DNA of 64,000 nucleotides. Origin: Trichomonas vaginalis G3. Taxonomy: Eukaryota; Parabasalia; Trichomonadida; Trichomonadidae. The number at the start of each line of letters is the position of its first letter. Positions within the stretch are counted from its first letter, which is position 1. Below are positions 57,659 to 64,000 of the stretch, in pieces. The notes under the pieces were generated by a model. It did no database searches and was not told the DNA's origin. It was given only the letters and a program-made list of their open reading frames with translations. The stretch spans positions 17,896,165-17,960,164 of the forward strand of contig NC_067204.1 in assembly GCF_026262505.1 (NCBI RefSeq). The letters run 5' to 3'. The translations under genes and the position numbers were made by a program.

Positions 57659-60600
57659 TTAAGCGATTAACTGCTTAACTTCCTGGATGTTCTTGTTGAT
57701 AGCTTCGATCTGAACCTTTAGTGCTTCCATCTTAGATCTCTCGAGTTCCTGGACTTCTGGTTTAACCTTTGTAGCGTAGTTAGGATTAGAAATCTTTTCT
57801 TCGTATTTCTGGAACTGTTGTTGTAATGGGCCTAACTTCTTCTCCAATCTCTCGAGTTCCTTCTCGAAATCTACGACACCCTTCAAGTTGATTCTCAGCT
57901 CAACTGTCTCTGTAACAACAGAGGAAGCGTAACCAGCAGCGATCTGTGTTCCTGGAGCAACAACGTCGACCTTTCCAAGTCCGCCAATAGCTGAGATGAA
58001 TGGAATTGTTGGCTTGATTTCATCCTGAGAAGTAACGATGATTGCCTCCAAGTTATTGTTGTTGATGTTGTACTGCTTCTTGATAGATCTAGCAGCAGAA
58101 GCTGTAGCGAAAGCAGTGTCAACAATGGAGACATCGTAGTTGAGCCACTCCTCGTTAACTAATGGATAAGGAGCCAACATGATTGATTCGACGTTGAATC
58201 TTCTTGGTAAGTGCTGCCACAACTCTTCAGTGACGTATGGCATGAATGGATGGAGCATTCTCATTGTTGACTCAATGCACTCGTACAATACAGCTGCGAC
58301 AACTTCCTTGGCTGCTGCATCATCGCCGTTAACGATTGGCTTGGTGCCTTCCAAGTAGACAGAGCAGAACTCGTCGTGGAAGAAGTGTGTCATTCCATTA
58401 ACAGCGTCAGCCATCTTGAAGTCCTCGAGACCAGCTGTTGCTGCCTTGATTGCGAGAGACAACTTCTTGAGTGCCCACTTGTCCAATGGTGTTGTCTTTG
58501 ATGCATCGAGGTCCTTGTGGGAATCTTCTGGGTTGAACTTGTCGAAGTTTGGCAATGCGAAACGAACAGCGTTCCACATCTTGTTGCAGAAGTTTCTGTA
58601 TGAAACAATGACAGAAACATTGAGGTTGGCTGTTCTGTTTGCGCCTGCAAATGAGCAGAGAGCGAGACGCATGGCATCAGTGCCGCACTGTGGGATGCCG
58701 TTAGGGAAGTCAGCCTTTCTGCCGTCGATTGCGATCTTCTTTTCTTTGTCATCGAATGTGGAATTCTCGATTTCAGCAACTAAATCTTCCAATTCGATAC
58801 CGTTGATGACGTGGCGTGGATCAATGACGTTTCCGAGAGACTTTGACATCTTTCTGCCCTGTGCATCTCTAACGAGTGGGTGAAGAAGAATTGTGTGGAA
58901 CGGAACTTTGTTTGTCAATGTCAATGACATCATGACCATTCTTGATACCCAGAATGTTAAGATATCCCAGCCTGTTTCGAGAATTGAGTTCGGGAAGTAT
59001 CTGTTGAGGCGTTCTTCGTTGCTTGGCCAGCCGACACCGGAGAATGGAAGTAAAGCAGATGAGAACCATGTATCAAGAACATCTGGATCTTGTTCAACAG
59101 TGACTCTTGATGGTACTACGTTGTTTGCCTTTGCACCTTTAGCGATTGCTTCTTCTTGTGATGCTGCAGCAACCCACTCTCCATTTCCTTCTGCCCACTT
59201 TCCGTCGATTTGGACTCTGTAGGCTGGAATTCTGTGTCCCCACATCAACTGTCTGGAAATGCACCATGGACGGATGTTTTCGTGCCACTTCTTCCAGTCA
59301 ACAACGAATTCGTCTGGAACAATCTTCAACTCGCCGTCATCGACTGCTTTGATGGCTCTGGCAGCCATGTCTGTTGTGTTGACAAACCACTGTGGTGTGA
59401 TGACTTGTTCAACAATGTCGTGGCCGCGCTGTGTGATACCTAATCTCATTTCGTGGTCCTTCTCTTCCTTGTAGAGGCCGCGCTCCTTCATCCACTTGAC
59501 CATCTCAACACGAGCATCGAAACGCATCATGCCGGAGAACTGGCCGTAGCCTGGAGCAATGGCGCCGTCTGGTGTCAAGATTGAGATTAATCCAATCTCT
59601 GGATGGCGCTTGTAAACTTCGTAATCGTTTGGATCGTGGCCTGGTGTGACTTTGACAACACCTGTACCGAAGTTCATATCGACAAGGATCTCATCTTGGA
59701 TGATTGGAATTGGAACTTCACGGATTGGATGCCAGACATACATTCCGTGGAGATGGTTGTAACGAGCGTCCTTTGGATTGATTGCAACAGCTGTATCACC
59801 GAGCATTGTCTCGAGACGTGTTGTAGCGATTTCGACCTTTTCGCCAGTCTTCTTTCCATCCTTGTCGCAGATTTCGTAGTAGAAGTGTGTCATTACGCCG
59901 AATGGATATTGTGGGTATTTGTGGTTTGGAACATTTAATTTTGTACGCTTTGTAAGTGTGATGTATTCGACTTCTGCATCGGAAATGGCTGTCTTGAGGG
60001 CGCAATCCCAGTTGACAAGGCGCTCACTTCTATAAATCAAACTTTCATCAAAGAGTTTGATGAAAGCAGCAATAACTGATTCACTGCGCTTTCTCATCGA
60101 GTGTGTAGTATGTGTCCTTCCATGCAAGGGATGAGCCCATGTCACGAAGCTGGGAGAGAATTGTGCCGGATTTGGATTCAACCCACTTGTGAGCTTCTTC
60201 AAGGAAGTACTCGCGGCTGTATTCGCCACGGTGGAGCTTCTTCTCATCGTAGATCTTCTTTTCGACACGGAACTGTGTGGCAATGCCTGCATGATCTGTG
60301 CCTGGAACCCAAAGGGATTCTTCGCCGCACATTCTGTGATAGCGGGTGATAGCATCTTCAATGGATGCTGTGAGGGCGTGACCAAGGTGAAGTTCTCCTG
60401 TAACGTTTGGTGGAGAAGAATCATAACAAACTTCTTGTCGGCAGCTTTTGGTTCAAAGAAGTTCTGGTTTTCCCACCATGAATACCAGGCATTCTCGACC
60501 TTCATTGGGTTGTATTCGGAATCAAACTGTGTTGTATCTGGTTTATGACCATCCTTTGATTTTGGAATAACTTCTTGCTTTGCTGCTGTCTTTTTCATCT

Positions 60601-60670
60601 TTTGTGGGGCCTTTGAGACAGCCTCCTTGATGACTTTCTCCTTACGCTGTGCTTTGGCGGTCACAGACAT
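57659..60670 (-). CDS. VARS: valyl-tRNA synthetase, 1003 codons, with two compensating frame errors
   Basis: A class I synthetase charging tRNA-Val. Present are the N-terminal basic extension, FDSEYNPMKVENAWYSWWE, the editing domain (TTRLETMLGDTAVAINP), WCISRQLMWGHRIPAYR, the KMSKS motif (GRKMSKSLGNVIDPRHVI), the anticodon-binding domain and the C-terminal coiled coil. From about 60415 down to 60089 the long frame gives nonsense. The real text (SLWVPGTDHAGIATQ, DMGSSLAWKDTYYTLDEK) and the HIGH region lie one frame over. One G is missing near 60415/60416 and one extra C sits at about 60089. An initiator TCACTTT lies 14-16 bases before the ATG. The gene is almost certainly functional, with the errors in the sequence. 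Strongly biased codons. Confidence 0.93.
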   Translation of the reverse strand: MSVTAKAQRKEKVIKEAVSKAPQKMKKTAAKQEVIPKSKDGHKPDTTQFDSEYNPMKVENAWYSWWENQNFFEPKAADKKFVMILLHQTLQENFTLVTPSQHPLKMLSPAITECAAKNPFGFQAQIMQALPHSSVSKRRSTMRRSSTVANTAASTSLKKLTSGLNPNPAQFSPSFVTWAHPLHGRTHTTHSMRKRSESVIAAFIKLFDESLIYRSERLVNWDCALKTAISDAEVEYITLTKRTKLNVPNHKYPQYPFGVMTHFYYEICDKDGKKTGEKVEIATTRLETMLGDTAVAINPKDARYNHLHGMYVWHPIREVPIPIIQDEILVDMNFGTGVVKVTPGHDPNDYEVYKRHPEIGLISILTPDGAIAPGYGQFSGMMRFDARVEMVKWMKERGLYKEEKDHEMRLGITQRGHDIVEQVITPQWFVNTTDMAARAIKAVDDGELKIVPDEFVVDWKKWHENIRPWCISRQLMWGHRIPAYRVQIDGKWAEGNGEWVAAASQEEAIAKGAKANNVVPSRVTVEQDPDVLDTWFSSALLPFSGVGWPSNEERLNRYFPNSILETGWDILTFWVSRMVMMSLTLTNKVPFHTILLHPLVRDAQGRKMSKSLGNVIDPRHVINGIELEDLVAEIENSTFDDKEKKIAIDGRKADFPNGIPQCGTDAMRLALCSFAGANRTANLNVSVIVSYRNFCNKMWNAVRFALPNFDKFNPEDSHKDLDASKTTPLDKWALKKLSLAIKAATAGLEDFKMADAVNGMTHFFHDEFCSVYLEGTKPIVNGDDAAAKEVVAAVLYECIESTMRMLHPFMPYVTEELWQHLPRRFNVESIMLAPYPLVNEEWLNYDVSIVDTAFATASAARSIKKQYNINNNNLEAIIVTSQDEIKPTIPFISAIGGLGKVDVVAPGTQIAAGYASSVVTETVELRINLKGVVDFEKELERLEKKLGPLQQQFQKYEEKISNPNYATKVKPEVQELERSKMEALKVQIEAINKNIQEVKQLIA

Positions 60671-60677
60671 CTAAAAT

Positions 60678-60688
60678 CTAAAGTGACC
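60678..60688 (-). promoter_or_regulatory. Inr-like element of valS
   Basis: GGTCACTTTAG on the minus strand just upstream of the ATG at 60670 is an excellent match to the trichomonad initiator. Confidence 0.65.
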
Positions 60689-60828
60689 ATGCATCTCACA
60701 AAAAAAATTCACTGAAATATGAAAAATTAAACAATCTGTGAGATATAAAATTAAATTGTATTGGTTTATTTTTGAGAAGTGGATTTTCGGTTATTCCGAT
60801 TACTTGAAATTTTCTACCATGAATTACC

Positions 60829-60855
60829 CTAATCGTGTATAAATCACACGATTAG
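60829..60855. repeat. 10-base-stem perfect hairpin
   Basis: CTAATCGTGT at 60829-60838 is the reverse complement of ACACGATTAG at 60846-60855, with a 7-base loop. Role unknown; possibly a dyad binding site upstream of valS. Confidence 0.85.
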
Positions 60856-61079
60856 ATTTCCATCCAATAAAAAACTCTGTACATTGTATTTTGGAGTCAT
60901 GTTATTTTATTTTAATCCAAAATCATAAAGATTTCAAATTTAAATTTTTATGATTTCATAAATACAGTTAGTATATGAAGATAACATACATGAATTAGAT
61001 ATTTATTCATGAGTATTGATTGATAATAAACAATTAATAATATATTATGAAAAGAACTTGAATAATCTATGTTAAAACA

Positions 61080-61648
61080 TTAAGGAACTTTTGGTAATAT
61101 GTTCTCAGGTATTCCATCCTCTTTATTGATGATGCCGAAACCGAAATTGTAAATATGATAAACACGTTCCATAACAATTGACTTTCTTGCTAATTCAACA
61201 TCAAAGTCGAATTCATGCTCATTAAGTGGGTCGGCTCTATCTGGCCTCTCTGCATAGCAAGCTCCGATATGTTTTGGTGAAACAACTTTTCATTCGAATA
61301 TTCAGCATCTCTGTCTCGTATAACGAACTTTTTGACATCAAATGTCGAATTTAAATCATTTCGTTGAAATTCATCAAGAGAAAATGGATGTGAAACAAAT
61401 TCGTTGCCGAGTAAAGATATTTTCTTGCCATTATCAAGTGCATTTTGTGCTGCAGCAGGAGTTGCAAATGCAATGTATGCATATGGTTTGATCCTTTCAC
61501 TATCTAATTTCGGAATGTGAACATAAACAATTTTTCCAAATGTTGAAAACGCATTCCCGATAAACTCTGGAGAAGTATGTTTTCCGACACCTGTGACTTT
61601 AATAACTGTATTTGCAGGTATGTTATGAAGATCAATTTTTCTTGTCAT
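61080..61648 (-). CDS. RRM-domain RNA-binding protein, about 189 aa, one-base frame error
   Basis: One RNA recognition motif at about residues 15-95: VIKVTGVGKHTSPEFIGNAF, KIVYVHIPKLDS as RNP2-like, and PYAYIAFATPAAAQNAL as RNP1-like. The continuous frame runs to 61190 but loses sense after EYSNEKL. Shifting by one base at the A run (plus-strand T run 61287-61290) gives a convincing continuation (HIGACYAERPDRADPLNEHE, ELARKSIVMERVYHIYNFGF) to a TAA at 61080. A deleted A is the simplest explanation. The frame extends upstream to an ATG at 61783, but those 45 residues do not look like an RRM protein, so I start at MTRKIDLHN. Probably involved in mRNA handling. Confidence 0.75.
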
Positions 61649-62400
61649 TGACAAAATAGTTATTGGTGCATTCGCACCGATATCAATAACTTCCAAAAAT
61701 GTTTTAATATAGCAAACTGCATTCTTATTTATCCTTTCAAGAAAAATATTGATAATAATAGCATGAAACCCATAAAAAATCATGAAATAATTATTTTTTG
61801 GATTTATTCATAATTTAAATATGTGAATTTGTAGACATGAACATTTATTGCAATTATAAAACATGTTGCTGATTTTCAATTTTACCAAAATTTATGATTT
61901 GCATGAAAAATAATAGTATTTTTTTAATTTTTAATTTTTTTTTACTTTTTAATGAAAGTCAAAGTATTGGAATTGATAAATTTCATAATGATGTTCATGA
62001 TCGCATATATAAGAGTATGCGTATTATTTTATAATTAATTCATATATCTTATCTGTTGACGCAATTGCAATCTATCTCATACAAATTAAGCCAATATTCA
62101 ATCAAATTACATGAACACATGCTTTCATAATTAATATATGATCATTAATAAGGTTTTCTATATGAAAAATGCTATATGATTTCATTAAAATTTTGAATCC
62201 ATTTCTACTGTATCTTCTGTGATTTATAAACACGATGAAGAAAATTATATGAATAACTGTCGATATAAATCTAGCAGATCTGAAACACACTATCACACAA
62301 ATATTGATAATACTTGATATTTTTCCAAAACATCATTTCAACCATCTAAAAGTTACAAATCCAATTATTTATCAAAATTCTCTCTTAAAAACAGTACAGT
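61649..62400. other. intergenic left of the Maverick-like element
   Basis: Very AT-rich with T runs near 61920-61950. No gene, RNA or repeat recognised. The true end of the element may lie anywhere from about 62330 to 62500. Confidence 0.45.
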
Positions 62401-64000
62401 ATACATTGTGCGTCGCCTGTAAGCCTACAGCTACAGTCACCGACACAATGAAAAAAGTGACAGAAAACTGACACCATACGGGCGCGCATATGTACGCATA
62501 TATGTGTAAAAATAAACGTTCATATGTAAACTAACCTTTATTCACTAGCAGGGGCTGATAAATCATAATCGTCGAGAAGTACGATAGGTGGTCCCACCTG
62601 TTTAATCTGTATGGAGAGGCAAACGTGACGTAAGAAGCATAACACTGGTTTCTCAGTATATTTAATAGACTCTGCTGTTGGCTTAACTGTAAGCTTATAT
62701 GTAATAGGTGAATTAGATAACTGACCCTGTTGGAATGTATAATCAGTTTCGCAAGGGAATCCACATAGGTAATGACCTAAGTCATTTGACTCGATTCCAA
62801 ATTGAGGGACTGATGTGGTTGTGATAGACCTCATGACATCATAGTTGAAGCCAACAGTATCGTTATTATTGTTAGTGGCATTTGCCTGCATCTCATAGAA
62901 GATTGGATCATTAGATGCTTGAGCCTCAGCGGGTATGTTACCATATGCTCCACAGTTCAATTGAATTTGTTCAAACAATGGATTTTCATAGGTAGTGTTA
63001 TAATTAGGTGTTTTCTTAAATAGTGTATAAATGGTGTTCACATATAATGGAGTAAATGCTGCCGTGAATGTACAAGGAGTTCCTTCACCTTTAGCCATTG
63101 AACCATCCATAGTAATGCAGTCAATTCTTTTGATTGGGAAGTTTAGAGTCTTTGCCGAATATCTTGTCACCAAATCACTATAGATGTTAGGGTCCAAAGA
63201 GAATGAGTTACAGTATGTAATCATTTCAAAGAAGTTTGCATTCTTCTTAGTGAACTTAATAAACTTGGTACCAAATGATATCGTACTCTTATCGGCATTC
63301 CAAGTTACAGTATCAATAACTTTGATACCTTCATAGATAGGAGTGAAGTGATTAGTGATTGGAATATAGCTTGTAACATTGGCTTGCATGTTCGGTAATG
63401 GTAGAATATCCTGATAACTTAATGGTGTCCAAACCATACCAGCAATACTGAACTTAACCTTAAGTTGTAAGTTACCAGCAAACGCTGGAAGGAATCTAAT
63501 GTTATTAAGTATTAGGAATCTTCTTAGGTCAATCTTGATTGGTATGTGGAACTTTAATGTAGTTGCACCACTAATTGGTTTATTGAACTCAATAATCTGT
63601 CCAGAACGAACTGTATCACATCTATTGAAAACATCTTTATGTCTAGCCTTACTAAATACATCAACTTTCTTAATAGCTTCTGTTGTAGATGCAGTAGAAG
63701 TAATGTAACCTTCTTCTCTAGCATTATCTTGTGTATAAACACTTTTACCATTAGCGATTAATTGATATGATTCAACAGCATAGAATGAATCAATGTATCC
63801 CAACCAAATTGCTGGAAGATGTGCACATGATTTGCCACCAGCATATTTAGTATCAATTGCTTTAATTGCTGTAACATTTGATCCTGTAGGAGCTGTCTCA
63901 ACAGCTCTTTCTTTATATACTTCACCATCATATTTAGGAACTTTTTCATCAGCTGGTTCAGTTTCTGTTGTAATTATGCACTCACCATCGACATAACCAC
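62401..64000. mobile_element. end of a Maverick/Polinton-like element (partial)
   Basis: Base composition changes near 62400: GC-richer tracts such as GTGCGTCGCCTGTAAGCC and CATACGGGCGCGCATATG, with CATTGTG (62404) mirrored by CACAATG (62444). About 90 bases later an inward-reading structural gene ends. Mavericks are 15-20 kb virus-like DNA transposons that are very abundant in Trichomonas vaginalis. The other end, the 6-base target duplication and the polymerase/integrase genes lie beyond the window, so the left boundary is approximate and the assignment rests on the gene and context. Confidence 0.5.
62538..64000 (-). CDS. capsid-like structural protein of the Maverick-like element (5' end off window)
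   Basis: The frame is open from the right edge to a TAA at 62540-62538, at least 486 residues. The TTG at 63803 is not a start, because the frame continues to the edge. The protein is beta-rich with Asn/Thr-rich loops, no membrane segment or signal peptide. It has a C-terminal block of the form CFLRHVCLSIQIKQVGPPIV, as expected for a double jelly-roll major capsid protein of Polintons. That fold assignment is from general character, not from a decisive motif. Its orientation and position near the element end are compatible. It looks intact within the window. Confidence 0.5.
   Translation of the reverse strand, partial: GYVDGECIITTETEPADEKVPKYDGEVYKERAVETAPTGSNVTAIKAIDTKYAGGKSCAHLPAIWLGYIDSFYAVESYQLIANGKSVYTQDNAREEGYITSTASTTEAIKKVDVFSKARHKDVFNRCDTVRSGQIIEFNKPISGATTLKFHIPIKIDLRRFLILNNIRFLPAFAGNLQLKVKFSIAGMVWTPLSYQDILPLPNMQANVTSYIPITNHFTPIYEGIKVIDTVTWNADKSTISFGTKFIKFTKKNANFFEMITYCNSFSLDPNIYSDLVTRYSAKTLNFPIKRIDCITMDGSMAKGEGTPCTFTAAFTPLYVNTIYTLFKKTPNYNTTYENPLFEQIQLNCGAYGNIPAEAQASNDPIFYEMQANATNNNNDTVGFNYDVMRSITTTSVPQFGIESNDLGHYLCGFPCETDYTFQQGQLSNSPITYKLTVKPTAESIKYTEKPVLCFLRHVCLSIQIKQVGPPIVLLDDYDLSAPASE

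Larger units (their letters stand above)
60671..61079. other. intergenic between valS start and RRM gene end
   Basis: AT-rich. Contains a perfect hairpin CTAATCGTGT-ATAAATC-ACACGATTAG at 60829-60855. No ORF seen. Confidence 0.5.

Noticed and set aside
60081-60332. Separate 83-codon minus-strand gene inside valS
   Set aside because: It is the true valS frame between two one-base errors, not an independent gene.
63803-63803. Start of the capsid-like gene at 63803
   Set aside because: The codon is TTG and the same frame stays open to the window edge with protein-like sequence, so the gene is 5'-incomplete rather than starting here.
1-64000. tRNA or rRNA genes
   Set aside because: I looked for B-box-like GGTTCGAATCC and for conserved rRNA stretches on both strands and saw none convincing. 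A covariance-model search would settle it.
1-64000. CRISPR array or prokaryotic system
   Set aside because: The only regular repeats are protein-coding ankyrin units and promoter or TIR repeats; spacing and content do not fit CRISPR and the gene set is eukaryotic.
1-64000. Spliceosomal introns
   Set aside because: I did not find the long conserved 5' and 3' motifs of trichomonad introns interrupting any gene. Frame breaks are better explained by one-base indels or decay.

Overview
The window looks like genomic DNA of a trichomonad, most probably Trichomonas vaginalis. It is AT-rich, its genes are intronless and closely packed, and 5' leaders are short, several with a TCA-type initiator element just upstream of the ATG. 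Ankyrin proteins carry the trichomonad-type N-terminal domain (DUF3447 style) followed by SHGANINEKD-type repeats. A piece of a Maverick/Polinton-like element lies at the right edge. The species call is inference from these family signatures; no search was run.

1-6.6 kb: a tandem duplication. Each unit holds a plus-strand gene for a beta-helix-like protein of about 325 codons and a decayed minus-strand gene. Unit 1 carries a TA-flanked MITE-like insertion that unit 2 lacks. A third, inverted copy sits at 24.46-26.59 kb. 7-11.3 kb: two convergent ankyrin genes. 11.9-17.1 kb: a TFIIIC large-subunit-like gene and an unrecognised acidic protein. 17.16-18.69 kb: a candidate DNA transposon remnant with 17-bp perfect inverted termini and nested repeats. 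19-24.4 kb: a Pin1-type isomerase, a divergent ankyrin gene, a second TIR-bounded element and a TALE homeodomain protein.

26.6-36.7 kb: mainly housekeeping genes: UDP-glucose pyrophosphorylase, a Ctu2/TtcA-like protein, a GT61-type glycosyltransferase broken by one in-frame TGA, an Mtq2/HemK2 methyltransferase, a membrane protein and a divergent Hsp70. 36.9-42.7 kb: ankyrin and SPRY remnants, one large ankyrin gene and a four-helix membrane protein. 42.8-52.2 kb: an Xrn-type exonuclease, an unknown protein, a giant transmembrane class III nucleotide cyclase and a PROPPIN (Atg18/WIPI) protein. 52.2-57.5 kb: foldback repeats, ankyrin pseudogenes, a MITE and a CEP104-like protein. 57.7-61.6 kb: valyl-tRNA synthetase and an RRM protein, both with single-base frame errors. 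From about 62.4 kb a Maverick-like element starts; its capsid-like gene runs off the right edge.

There is no operon logic. The recurring themes are ankyrin gene birth and decay, several non-autonomous TIR elements, and one-base indels in short runs (valS, RRM, ankyrin) that look more like assembly errors than biology. Several long ORFs open with TTG or GTG; I moved those starts to the first plausible ATG and say so in each entry.
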